Part shown: piece after piece, positions 1-10,424 of the stretch | Layout of the letters: every line of letters starts with the position of its first letter | Numbering within the stretch: position 1 is the stretch's first letter | Source of the DNA: Hericium rajendrae | Lineage: Eukaryota > Basidiomycota > Agaricomycetes > Russulales > Hericiaceae | Reading direction: 5' to 3' | Length of the DNA stretch: 64,000 bases | Assembly: GCA_033439255.1 (NCBI GenBank) | Contig: JAVRDV010000018.1 | Location: 62,001-126,000, forward strand | Translations under genes and position numbers: made by a program | Notes under the pieces: model-generated | Seen by the model: only the letters and a program-made list of their open reading frames with translations | Told to the model about the DNA's origin: nothing | Database searches by the model: none

Positions 1-239
1 ATTCAACATTGTATGATTTAATAATATGGTACATTGGGCCATGCCATAGGCAGTATGCTGAGTCCTCATTATAGCCAATAAGTATGCACTGGACTGACTT
101 CACATCTCATTTTGTGCACTTTTGCTTAAAATTTAGCCTGAAGGCTTTGCAACCAAAAGCATGTAGGTGGTGTATGCTCAGCTTATAGCCATGCCAGACT
201 TTGAAAGGGGTCTTGCCATCGAGCACCACAGTAGGTCCC

Positions 240-660
240 AAGTTCTTCAAACATCAGTAAACCTAGAAAGTTCTGATTGATATCTGATTGTATCTGATTT
301 AGTCTGATTTAGTCTGATTTAGACAATCAGACAATCAGATTAGTCAGGTAGGTCCCTATCATCCAGTGTCTTTCAGACAAAAGTATCTGATTTCAGATGT
401 GCATCTGAGTATCAGATGGCCATCTGAGTGTCAGATATGTGTCTGAGAGTCAGACCCTATCTAGAAATTAGACCAAGTGTCTGAGAGTCAGACCCTGTCT
501 AAGAGTTAGATCCTGTCTGATATTTTTCTTATTTGTATCTGAAGTCAGACTTTTGCTGATGTCAGACACTATCTGAAAGTCAGATTTTGTCTAAAGTCAG
601 GATTCAGTCTAAAAATTAGACACATTATAATTTCAGACATAAATCAGGCCAGATCAGGTC
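240..660. repeat. TCAGA/TCTGA short-motif island
   Basis: About 420 bp in which the pentamer TCTGA and its complement TCAGA recur at irregular spacing (for example ATTTAGTCTG repeats near 300-330 and GTCTGAGAGTCAGACC twice near 440-510). The two orientations can pair with each other, so the stretch could fold. No coding potential was seen. It could be the subterminal repeat zone of a DNA transposon, as seen with AGCTAT elsewhere in the window, but no matching end was found. Confidence 0.6.
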
Positions 661-1295
661 TACATCAGAATATGGTCCAGATGATGCATTTCAGAACAGA
701 TGTCAACATTATACACTTCAAAACATCAAAACTATATAGGCTAAACTAAGAATATCCTAAATAATAAGGGCTGCAAACTCCATGGGATGTTGCTACAGGT
801 CAATTGAAGCCCATCTTGTCAAGATTGTTAAGAACTGTACATTTCATTTCTTAACTTGACATCACTCCTTTCAACATCCCCACCATGGTCAATGTCCCGT
901 TGCTCCATTCCCTTTATTTAACCATATCTACATGTATGCATGGACGCTATTGCACTACCTCGATCCACTATCCATTTCCATCATGATCATTGCAGTGCTA
1001 CCCTATCTACCTCTCCATCATGTTTCATCCCCATCATGCGCAGTACGATGCTGTGCAATGCACAGTTACTACCATCACCTTAGATACGACTTGTAGCTGT
1101 GCATCCTCCTGTATTTAACCGGTTGAGCTGAGTCCCTTAGACCTTAGCTTAACCACTTTGCAACTCTATAGGATTTACCTCCTGTCAGTTGCCAGTGCCC
1201 TTTAAGTCCCTCTGCCTTGCGCTTCCCTCTCTCAATCACTCTCGACTCTCTTTATCATCGATCACCTCTTGAGCAGGTCAGCCTTTGTTGTTTGT
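661..1295. other. Non-coding stretch, no gene recognised
   Basis: Mixed-composition DNA with two TATTTAACC-like motifs (near 910 and 1110) followed by pyrimidine-rich sequence. This resembles a promoter or LTR leader, but no second copy is present in the window and no ORF of interest was seen. Confidence 0.3.
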
Positions 1296-2310
1296 GTGTA
1301 GCCTGAGCCCCTACTCGGTCACTACAGGACGTTGGTCCTTAGCAAAGATTGTATGGGGCTGGTACTTACCACTCGGTCTGTCTTCTGTGCTTTGCCAGCA
1401 CAATAGGTCAGTGCACTGGCATGTGCATGTGGGTTAGCAGGCATGTGAAGGTGAGATTGCACACCAGTGCAGGCAGAATGGTCCAGCATGTGTGCACAAG
1501 CATGGCCATGCATGCACAGGTGCATGGCATGACAAGGCAGCACAAATGGAGTCTTGTCCATTGCCAAGGCAACAGACACGAGTGGCGATGCACATAGTGT
1601 GGACGGACAGCAGGCAGGTGGCGCAGAAGTCCCCTCAGTTGACATCGAAGGGTGGCAGCAGTGGTGCAGGGCATGCACAAGCTATCGAGACTGTGTGGGA
1701 GTCAGTAGTGATGTGACATGGAAGTGGGGATGTGCAGCACCTGGGACAGCATTGTCGAGGGCATGGACCATGCACGAAAAGGGGGTGAGATGTTGAAGGG
1801 TATGGGGGGGTGTCGAAAGACAATGAAAATTGAGAGTATCATCCGATAACGAGCAATACTCTCTTTATTAGTACATGATAGCAATAAAAGTGATCAGTTT
1901 TACTCACCTGTAGCACCCTACTATGCCCGACAGCTGCGACAATGCAGATGATGCTGCGGCAATACGAAACAGTCAGCAGGGATACATCACAGTCATAGGA
2001 AAGAGAATGGGAAAGGATCGGTTAGTACGTGAGAACAGGAAGGAAGAACGAGCCTTACTCACCTTGGATACCCTACAGGGCTTCACGAATCCTAGGGGTG
2101 CTGGCTCCAATAATGTGAAGAAAGATTGGAAATGGAAATCGGAGAGGAGTGGTGAGGAGAGTACAAGTTGAACGAGTGTCGAATGACATGTTGAAAGATG
2201 GCGCGTGTTCTCAGGGATTGCCGACTAGGCCGGTGGCTTGCCGGAAGCACAACTCATGTTGAAACTGTCAAGTCATATGTGCTTCAAGTTGTATGTACCT
2301 TAGTGCTCTC
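1296..2310 (-). mobile_element. Partial hairpin-module element (copy 7)
   Basis: This has the same internal order as the complete CATC-ended elements in the window: a G/C-rich block rich in GCATG, an imperfect palindrome at about 1546-1575 (CCATTGCCAAGGCAA core), then a hairpin at 1832-1863 with arms GAGAGTAT/ATACTCTC. On the minus strand an intron of about 45 nt (donor GTGAGT at 1907, branch TACTAAT, acceptor AAG) ends exactly at the hairpin. A second minus-strand intron-like stretch lies at about 2022-2065 (GTGAGT ... TACTAACC). Terminal inverted repeats were not found, so the copy is a fragment. Confidence 0.55.
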
Positions 2311-2329
2311 TCGTCTCTTGTCTCTCATC

Positions 2330-2730
2330 TCTTCTTCCCTCCATTATTCATTTTCTGATGCCTGAAGGCCAGAGAGGCTTACTTGAGGCTTAGGTAAGTC
2401 ATAAATCTTGTTTTTGTATTGTCCATTATGCTAACTTGGGGAGTGCTGCTCGTTTTCGAGCAGTACTCCCTGTTTTCACGTTCTCTGGCATTAATTTGAA
2501 GGCAGGACGGGCTGGCTGGAGGCTAGAGACTCCATGTGAGTATAAAATCTGTTGTTTCATTATCTTTCGTGCTAATTTCAGGAGTACTGCTCGATAATGA
2601 GCAGTACTTCCCATTCTCTGTTGTGCATCACTGCATTGTCTCTCCCATCTCCCATCTCTTGCCTTCCCACATGATTCAGTACTGATTTTCCGTAAGACCA
2701 TGTTGAGCCAAACTGACACCGTCGCATTCT
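2330..2730 (+). mobile_element. Partial hairpin-module element in opposite orientation (copy 8)
   Basis: Two successive intron-plus-hairpin units read on the plus strand. The second is clearest: donor GTGAGT at 2536, branch GCTAAT, acceptor TTTCAG ending at 2581 (46 nt), then a hairpin at 2582-2609 with arms AGTACTGCTC/GAGCAGTACT. The first has donor GTAAGT at 2394, GCTAAC, then a hairpin at 2441-2468 with arms GAGTGCTGCTCG/CGAGCAGTACTC. The pairing is kept although the arms differ from those of other copies. No ends were identified. Confidence 0.5.
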
Positions 2731-2959
2731 AGATTGGTGAGCTCACGTTGGCCAACGTCCTGGTGTAGTCATAGTAGTATGGCCAGAATGACAATCTTAA
2801 TTATCATACCGCGTTGTCCGGGAATGTTCGCCTATGCCCCTATACCTGACAGTTAGTTACCATGCAGTATTGTCTGGCCAAGTATACCATTTCTGCAATC
2901 GAATATGCCTGGCCAAGCACAAAATATGCCTCAGCCTACCGCGGCATATTGCGGCATAT

Positions 2960-4030
2960 CAGTATGCTTGGCCAATATCCAATATGCCGCAAGGCTGCAT
3001 GACCTTATGATTGGCCAATGTGCATATCCTTTCTGCACCAACATGCCGCTATGGTTGACCAACATCCCATATAATTATACGCTACCATTCTGGCTTGATT
3101 GGCCAACCTCACATATCTTTAACTGCGGCATGCCTCTGCAGTTGGCCAACGTCCCGTATATTCATACGGTGGCATTCCGGCTTGGTTGGCCAATGTCGCG
3201 CTGAAATAACTCAACCATGCCGCCATGGTTGGCCAATGTCCTACTGTATTTGACTCAACCATTCTGGCTTGGCTGGCCAGCGTCTGATATTATATACCCC
3301 ACCATTGCGCCTTGGTTGGCCAGCCTCTGACGTATTTTACTGCGGCATGCCGCCATGGTTGACCAAACATGTACATCCTGCCTGCATCATCATCCCGCTA
3401 TGGTTGGCCAACATCCGAAGTACTATATCATACCATGTGACGTTGGTTGGCCAACACAAATATTGGTTCTTCTGTGTCATGCCCACATGGTTGGCCAACA
3501 CAAATATTGGTTCTTCTGTGTCATGCCCGCATGGTTGGCCAATGTCAGACATGGTTTACTGCACCATGCCCCTACGGTTGGCCAACATATGAAATAGTGT
3601 ACCGTACCATGCTGGTATGGTTGGCCAATGTGGACATCCTGTCTGTGTTGTCATGCTGCTATGGTTGGCCAACTCGCATATTCTCTCTTCAGGACCATGC
3701 CCGCATGGTTGGCCAACAGCCGAAGATACTATTATACCGTGTGACATTGGTTGGCCAATGCACATATTATCTCTTCTGTACTGTGGCCACATGGTTGGCC
3801 AATGTCTGACTCACTTTACCGCAGCATGCCCCTATGGTTGGCCAACATCTGACGGACCATGCTATACCGTGCGACATTGGTTGGCCAATCCACATGTTCG
3901 TTCTCCTGTACCGTGGCCGCATGGTTGGCCAATGTCTGACTCATTTTACCGCGGCATGCCCCTATGGTTGGCCAACATCTGAAATAGTATACCGTACTAT
4001 GCTGGTATGGTTGGCCAACACACATTATAG
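2960..4030. repeat. ~43-bp minisatellite with TTGGCCAA core
   Basis: About 25 tandem units, each with the palindrome TTGGCCAA (or TTGACCAA, CTGGCCAA), usually preceded by CCNCTATGG or CCGCATGG and followed by CATC or TGTC. Spacing between cores from 3492 to 4010 is 41-46 bp, mostly 42-44. Units 3450-3535 include a near-perfect 42-bp doublet. Unit length is often 43 bp (one more than a multiple of three), so the phase drifts and all frames stay open by chance. This explains the overlapping pseudo-ORFs with a GWPT-like motif; none is credited as a gene. Scattered weaker units start near 2750. Confidence 0.85.
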
Positions 4031-4196
4031 ATTGCACATGCTCATTTCTTAGCATACTACATACAATGTCTATTTACCGCTATTTCATGCCACACTGCCA
4101 TACCTACATTGGTTGGTCAGCCATGAACTCACCACTGCTCGTATGGATGCTCTACATCAACAGGGAGGTGATGCTGGTGGTGACCGGCTCCTCGTG

Positions 4197-4577
4197 TTGT
4201 ACCGCAATACGAGCGATGCTACAACCTTATCCAGAAGACCGTACCCCATGCCCGTAACATCCTCAAGCAGCCACGTCCCATGATTCTCTGCGTACCTCTG
4301 GTCATCATTCATTCCATTGTATGCTCATATGGACTTGTATCGCAGACCGAGTGCATGCGTGCTAATGTACTATGCTTCCCAGGTATGCCGCAGCATACTT
4401 ACAGCATATGCCGCGGTTGATCTCTGGAATGTACAGGAATACGAGCGATGCTACAACCTTATCCAGAAGACCGTACCCCACGCCCGTAACATCTCCAAGC
4501 AGCCATGTCCCATGATTCTCTGCGTACCTCTGGCCATCATTCTTTCCGTTGTAGGCTCATATGGACTTGTATCTTAA
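4197..4577 (+). repeat. Direct duplication of ~145 bp
   Basis: The segment from about 4197 to 4338 is repeated at about 4431 to 4577, offset about 234 bp, with only a few differences. Both start near TACGAGCGATGCTACAACC and end near CTCATATGGACTTGTATC. The second copy sits in an open stretch of 86 codons; the first is open for about 60 codons in the same sense. Duplicated coding-like sequence of unknown origin, possibly an exon duplication within the hypothetical gene cluster just downstream. Confidence 0.7.
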
Positions 4578-4775
4578 TGCACCTCAGTATGTACTAGGGT
4601 ACTATGCCACCAGTGTATGCCCGACCGTAATTCTACCATATGCCGCAGGCTAGTTCGGAATCATGCTGTGGCATAGGTGGGCAATATGCCGTGGCATGCC
4701 ACCATGCTTCTGACGCCCGTCTGCCAGAACAATGCCCCGTGACTCCAAACACGTAAATGAAAGTCATGTGACGTT

Positions 4776-5442
4776 GTGGGACACAGGCGCCAGTGTGATT
4801 GCAATCGTGATACTGGATCTGTTATTGACTCCAACATGTCTCTTGACAATACATGGGCTTGTACCCGCCCAAATATCTCAGCCATCTCTGCAAGCGTGGA
4901 GCAGGCACTCTTGCAGATTGCCTCCACCGATGTGGATCCCCAGATCACAGCAGCACAATGGGTATATCAAATATATCCTTGACTTATTCTGTTTGCTCAC
5001 TACGACCAAGGTGGATTTATCCTGGGATATTGGGTTGCTCAAACTCCATCAGGCTGATGGGCAACCTGATCCATTCCGTATTCATACTCGCATGTCGAAG
5101 AAATTTCGCCGGGCAGTTGATGCTCACACAGCCAATGAAAGAGGGATATTGGGATATGTTCCCGCACTTCTCACGCAGGTAGGCACCAGTCTTCCGTCCA
5201 TTTAAAAACTCAACCTGAGTCATTTTTAGAGTGGCACATATGCCGAAGGACCGCCCATGCCACCCGCAGACATTCTTGCTGTGCGTGCAAAGGTCTTCGA
5301 CAACATCGCCCAGGCAGAACATCTTCATAAATATGTAGCTGGTTCCATAAAGGACCAATTGGACCGATGGCAGCTGAAGCGGACATTGGCCAATGATGCT
5401 CTGCAGGACGTCACGAGGATGAAGAGAGAGAACCAGGAATAG
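4776..5442 (+). CDS. Hypothetical protein fragment A (probably two exons)
   Basis: Not recognised. Two open pieces look like exons of one gene. The first (4776-4982) encodes PNISAISASVEQALLQIAS and similar. The second (5257-5442, ending in a stop) encodes a charged, helix-prone segment with ADILAVRAKVF and AEHLHKYV, rich in K, R, Q and E near its end. The splice between them was not resolved; TTTTTAG near 5229 is a possible acceptor. The second piece resembles the last exon of the hypothetical gene at 6198-6595 (ADHIYYALDQ, AENLSNYI), so the two look like diverged tandem paralogues. Function unknown; it could be a remnant of an uncharacterised element. Confidence 0.3.
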
Positions 5443-5689
5443 CTGCATAAGACTGGAAGATTTTGTCTCCTTCATGGGTCGACTCAGTAGAACCTGTCGC
5501 ATCGTATTTCGCATGTTATGCTATCCTTTGATGTTTTGCCTGAAGCCGTTGTTCCATGCCGCGGGAATATGACGTAGTCTGTGCGCTGCACGTGCTTGCA
5601 ATCCCCCTTGGGCGGCAATCGATACCAGTCATTCGCTGCTCAACTACTCACCTTCACTCAATACTGTGCCAAGTATTGTGAGCTAACAA

Positions 5690-6027
5690 TGACCACCCCT
5701 AATGCTACGACTGCCTTTACTTCCAGACCACCTTTTGGATCGCTTGGACAGGCCATACTGAACGAAATCGCATGGCGAATTCACGATGCAATGCAGACGA
5801 TTTCCACTCCCCCCGGCACATATGAGTACTGGTACGCATTCAATGCAGTACAAAATGAACTGGTACGTTGCATAGACCACATAATGCAACAGCATTTGAG
5901 CATGTGTTCAGAATGCCACAGCTGTCATCATTGGATTCACGGAGTTCGCCAAGACGCCGATTATCATTCCTACGTTGCTACGGGATACTGGGACCCACCT
6001 GGATATCCTTGGTCGTGCTCTATCTGA
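5690..6027 (+). CDS. Hypothetical protein, 112 residues
   Basis: Not recognised. Starting at the ATG at 5690 (an upstream in-frame ATG at 5581 is possible), this gives 112 residues with a compositionally normal, helix-prone first half (SLGQAILNEIAWRIHDAMQ, then WYAFNAVQNELVRCIDHIM) and a short Cys/His-rich stretch (CSECHSCHHW). It lies between two related small hypothetical genes in the same direction with similar spacing. No signal peptide or membrane segment is evident. The 3' end after the Cys/His stretch may be wrong if an intron is present. Confidence 0.3.
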
Positions 6028-6197
6028 AGGTCGTCATCCAGCGCTGCCACCTGCTCCCGCATTCCCGCGGGGTGACCCGATTATGTGATACATGCCACGG
6101 TGGTGGCTTCCCCACTCCCAGTGGTGGCCAGACGATATAAGGGAGGAGCTCCGGACCACAACTAGGACGGCGGGTCAATCGCACAGACCTGCACAGA

Positions 6198-6595
6198 GTG
6201 GAAGGTCAGCGGAACCTGTCTGGTATGCATCACAGAACACTGCTGACAGACTGTAGGGGTAATGGAGACCAAGGGCAGACGGCAGCCCAGCGTACACCAT
6301 CGCCCCCTGATATTTTAGGAACTCTTGCCCTATCTGTACGTGCCCATGTGGAATCGGTATGTACATACCTCCTATGCCATTGGCTATCTTGCTGATGCCG
6401 CGGTAGGTGCGACGTGCAGACCACATCTACTATGCATTGGATCAGGCTGTATCTGTGGCAGAGAATCTGTCCAATTACATCGATGCATGGTGCAAGGAGC
6501 GTTCCGTCATCCTCGATGACTTGCAACATATGGAGGATTGGATGCAGGATGAAGGCGGGGCCTGGCAAACCTTGAATAGGTCTCTGCATGACTAA
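6198..6595 (+). CDS. Hypothetical protein B, two exons
   Basis: Exon 1 is 6198-6356 and exon 2 is 6407-6595, separated by a 50-nt intron with donor GTATGT, branch GCTGAT and acceptor GGTAG. Both exons are in phase 0, giving 115 residues and a stop. Exon 2 is charged and helix-prone (ALDQAVSVAENLSNYIDAW, then ILDDLQHMEDWMQDE). It resembles the last exon of fragment A at 5257-5442 (ADI/ADH, then AEHLHKYV/AENLSNYI), and the exon 1 ends also look alike (PNISAISASVEQ against PDILGTLALSVRA). No known domain was recognised. The clean intron and paralogy make a real or recently lost gene more likely than a chance ORF. The true start may lie further upstream. Confidence 0.4.
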
Positions 6596-6697
6596 AGGCC
6601 AGTTTGAATGATCTCTGATATGCCACGGTATGTGATCACAGTGAGAATCCATCCACATTTGTGTGAAGCATAGTATGTCCAGCCAAGTACATGTACA

Positions 6698-6993
6698 TTA
6701 GTCTAGACCATATTTAGAACGTTCATCATCCCCTAACACAGACTTGAACATTGTGTCTGCGCTTCCAGAAAACTCCTTCCACATCGCCTTCTGCCGTGCA
6801 CCATATGCCGCATGGCCACGCAACCCCTCTTCGCCGGCCTTCTCCACCCTGCTCCCCCAATCATCTGCACGCTTCTGAAATCCTCTCACAGTCCAATCCA
6901 TTTCAAATGGAAGAACAACCATCTCCTCATGCCAACGATGCATCCTTGCCCGTGCACGAAGCCACTGAACTCGGTGGACTGAGAATAGTGTGA
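6698..6993 (-). pseudogene. Possible KDZ-type transposase C-terminal fragment
   Basis: A minus-strand open stretch with RMHRWHEE-like start (MHRWHEEMVVLPFEMDW), a Trp-rich middle (FQKRADDWGSR) and GLRGHAAYGARQKAMWKEF. This pattern (RWxEE, then EEM-like, then W-rich, then GLxAYAxxQxxM) is what I recall from the C-terminal tail of Kyakuja-Dileera-Zisupton transposases of Agaricomycetes. Only about 80 residues remain; the catalytic core is absent from the window. If correct it is the only trace of a DNA transposase here besides hAT. Confidence 0.35.
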
Positions 6994-7195
6994 ATTAATC
7001 ATGTTGCGGCATAAGGTGCTGCATTTGCATGGCACCTATCTGACAGGGATACAGGGATGGGTATCCTCGGCAACCATCACTAGCACTCTAGGTGACAACC
7101 TCAAAAAGTCCTGTTGGCAGCTGACATATGCTATCCTTTCAAAAAAATGAAGCAATTCACTCACAAAAAATAGCATGGCCAACTGATGACATGTT

Positions 7196-9196
7196 ATGCT
7201 ACAAGCTACATCACCAAGTCCTGCAACAGTCCTGTCTACTCCTGCAACTGCAAAGGAAACAGCAGCATTACCTGTCAAATCAGGTGCTGCTGTTGCTGAA
7301 GTCCTCGATGTCCTCATTCAGAAAAAGATAGTCGCTGAAGGATTCCGACCTAACTGGATGCTTCTCTGCACTCTAATACAGTCTGTCTCCCCAAAATAAT
7401 GTATTTATTAGGATTCTAAGAGTTTTAGTGACCCCCTCTTTGCCATCACCACCCTTCTCAAGAATCTTCCCATCATGGATGTCACCGATGCTCTGCGCCC
7501 TACCATTGATCAGCTCAGGAGCATTACTCTGGATCTCTATGACCATGAATCTGCACTTAATGCTAAGTTGAGCAATATCAGAATAGTGCATGTAGCCTCA
7601 AAAGCAGTGATAATGAGACAAGAAGAGCTGCTTGTCTCACTACAAGGCATGTCCACTCAGTTCAAAGATCATATAATTTTGCTCCAGAAGGCCCCTGTGC
7701 CCTTCTACAGTGCAGCCCTCCTCATGGCAGCCAGTCTCTTTCCACCATCAGGTCTGACCTCAGACCCTCACTTTGTGCAACAGATCATCACCTGGAACTG
7801 TTAGGTCCTCATCAATGCAAGTGCAATCTTCACTGGCAGTGTTAGCATTGAAGAGCTCCTTGCTTGCACCTGCACTTTCCTTTAGATAGGCATGGACAAT
7901 GGCTGTCCCAATGGGGTCAGCATTGAGTCCATACAGAAGCTGTGCAATGGTAGATTAGTCCTGCACTTAGGCGATAAGGAAACAGCAGACTGGGTCTGCA
8001 CACCAGACATCAGTGCACATCTCCTGGCACTATTCGGTGAGGGTGCTGTTATCAAGGACCATGGATACATGCTCGTGGTCCCATTCATCCTGATCCACTT
8101 CGAGCCTGATCAGGCTGATCACCTGTGTGAGGTCAAAGGATGCAACAACCTACCAGTGGGTACCATCCTCAAAGCCAAATGGATCAAACCTGCCTGGTGC
8201 TGCTCCCCCTGCCAGCTCCATGCATTTGCATTCTTCATGTTTGCATCCCTGGAACTGGCCAATCAGGTAATTTGAGATGGAATTATAATATGCAACAAGC
8301 ACATCTCTCCCACAAAGGCCAAGAAAGAGCCCATCTGCTGTCTCAAATGCCAGTGCATTGGCCATTTTATGTTAGACTGCTGCAAAATGCACTTTACATG
8401 TGGTCGCTGTGGTGACAAGCACTGTATGGATGACTGCACTACTACAGGCCATGTGCTTTGTGCATCATGCAAGTCCCATACTCATGATACCTATGAAAGA
8501 TCATGTCTGGTCTATATAGACATATGCAACCAGCTTGATGATCGGTTCCCTGAGAACCAGCTGCAATACTTCCCTACAAATGAGGTCTGGACTCATCGTC
8601 CTGAAGCACCATGCTCCCACATGTGCATGCACATCTCTCCACCTGCTGCTTCTCTCTATACATGTACATCCACATCATGGGGCCCTATCTCTGAATCAAA
8701 CTCACTGCTCATCCCAACCAGGAACAGGTGTACCACTCAGGCAATGCCTAATATGCTACAACTGTATGGGCCAGCTGGAGGTCCTTCTGCATCTCTGCTC
8801 ATGGTGAGCATGAGTGCACTGACACAGTTAGGTTGGAAGATCACTCTCCATGACAAATGGCCATCACAGCATGCTCAGAAAAACATAGCACATGATGTGG
8901 GTACATTTAGTCAGCCCACTCTTGATGTAGTCACTGCCTCCTGGTCCATGTGGGTGAACATGGGGCCTATTAACCCTCTGATTGACACACCTATAGCCCA
9001 GATAACAGCCCCTGCTAATACTTTATTACCAGTATGTATGCCTGCTCATCTGCTCCCTCCTGTACCTATGTATACCTCTCTCTCCCCTAGTAACATCACC
9101 CCTTGTTCCTCCTCCTCTCTGTCTCCTTCTTCATCTTCCCTTCCTCTTATTTTTCCTTCCTCTCCCTCTCCTTCTCATACTAACAGCTCTAGCTGA
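7196..9196 (+). pseudogene. LINE ORF1 (gag-like, CCHC knuckles), decayed
   Basis: The open pieces at 7196-7399, 7475-7804, 7892-8275 and 8369-9196 belong to one decayed ORF1; stops lie near 7397, 7802, 7884 and 8273. The first part is helix-prone (FKDHIILLQKAP). Around 8336-8510 three zinc-knuckle-like groups follow: CLKCQCIGHFMLDC, CGRCGDKHCMDDC and CASCKSHTHDTYERSC, matching nucleic-acid-binding knuckles of fungal LINE ORF1 proteins. The C-terminal part (after about 8560) is low complexity, Ser/Pro-rich. ORF1 proteins coat the LINE RNA in the ribonucleoprotein. ORF2 follows directly. Confidence 0.65.
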
Positions 9197-9239
9197 GCAA
9201 ATGACCCCAGCCTGCCCTTTCTATGACTAACTCCATCAC

Positions 9240-9916
9240 AAATGCAACCAAGCAGATCTGTATCCTTCAAGCCAACTTAGATGGCTCAATGATTGCTCAT
9301 CAATCTCTTATCAACTCAGATATTCATTTACACTATGATTTCATTGCTATCCAAGAACCATACATTGATAAATTCCTTAATACTTGTGTCACTCAGAAAT
9401 AGTGCATGTTTCACCCTCCTAATCATTGCACCTCTCATGCAGGCACCACTCACTCTATCCTCCTTGTCAACACTGCCCTTGATACTAACTGCTATGTCCC
9501 ACTCTCAGATCTGAACCACCCAGATGTCACCACAGTTTGCTGCTGGGGCACCTTTGGATATTTAACCATCTTCAACATATACAATGATGGTGCACATGAC
9601 AATACAGTATCATACCTTGATGACTACATGTAGTAGCCAGAGTATGAGCCACCACTCACTGCCAGTCAAAGCTCTTACATGATGTGAGTTGGTGGCTTCA
9701 ATTGTCATCATCTCACCTGGGATGATCCACATGATGAGCGGTACTTTATGCCTCAGAACATTGAGGCCACGGACTTCCTCCAGGATACATGTAGCTCCCT
9801 AGGCCTTGTGATGATCCTTTCTGCAGGCATATCTACCCACTGTCATAAGATTTTCAAGCTCTGGTCCTGCTTAGATAATGTCTTTGCCTCAGAGGAAGCG
9901 AAGGATCTATTCACAG
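9240..9916 (+). pseudogene. LINE ORF2, endonuclease part
   Basis: Open pieces in shifting frames read like the start of an endonuclease/exonuclease/phosphatase domain: ICILQANLDGS near 9255, then IAIQEPYIDK near 9345, TTHSILLVNTAL near 9450, and YLTIFNIYND near 9560. The QEP motif is the usual early catalytic segment of LINE endonucleases, which nick the target DNA. Stops (for example near 9402 and 9633) interrupt it. The sequence is cut at 9916 by the LTR element whose 5-bp target duplication ends there. Confidence 0.55.
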
Positions 9917-10424
9917 TGTAACGGGGCAACATTACTTTTGTAGAGTTTCCTAGCCTTATGCTATGCATGTACCTAGGGTTAGGGGTCAGCCCAGATATGG
10001 TGCTGGGCTTGCTTAGTAATATGACAATCTCTTCTTCTCATCCACTACTTGGCTCGAGCACATACGCTCCCTCTCGCCTTCGGGCGCTCTCCCTTTTCAG
10101 GGTTTCTCTCTTTCTCTGGCACCTCTCTCCCTCGCGCCCCGTTGCCCAGGGTCCCTCGTCAAGTAAGCAGGGGACGTAGGACTCTCTGGCTTTCTGGTCG
10201 CGTGCAGAAAGGTTGCCTTCTGTGCGTAAGCAGGCTGACCTGGAGATTAGCCTTGCTAGCACACAGTCTCTCTATTACTCTTGCCTTTCAGTCCTCCAGA
10301 CCTCTCGGGCAAGGGTGCTCTCTCCTGACTCAAGCGCCAGCTCATCACACGCATCACACCATAGCAACTCTCGCCAGCTCCTTCGGGGCAGATTCATGAC
10401 CCTTGTAGCAGTTCTCCTGTTACA
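9917..10424 (+). repeat. 5' LTR of the non-autonomous element
   Basis: 508 bp, TGTAAC...GTTACA. It contains C/T-rich stretches and the same internal order as the 3' copy. Confidence 0.85.

Noticed and set aside
2441-2468. Hairpin followed by T-rich DNA as a Rho-independent terminator
   Set aside because: The sequence is eukaryotic and the hairpin recurs at a fixed place beside spliceosomal signals in a transposon family.
2960-4030. CRISPR-like array
   Set aside because: Repeats are degenerate throughout, there are no constant repeats with unique spacers, and the host is a fungus.
3269-4055. Overlapping ORFs with repeated GWPT-like residues on both strands
   Set aside because: They are the ~43-bp minisatellite read in drifting frames; there is no start context, intron or homology.
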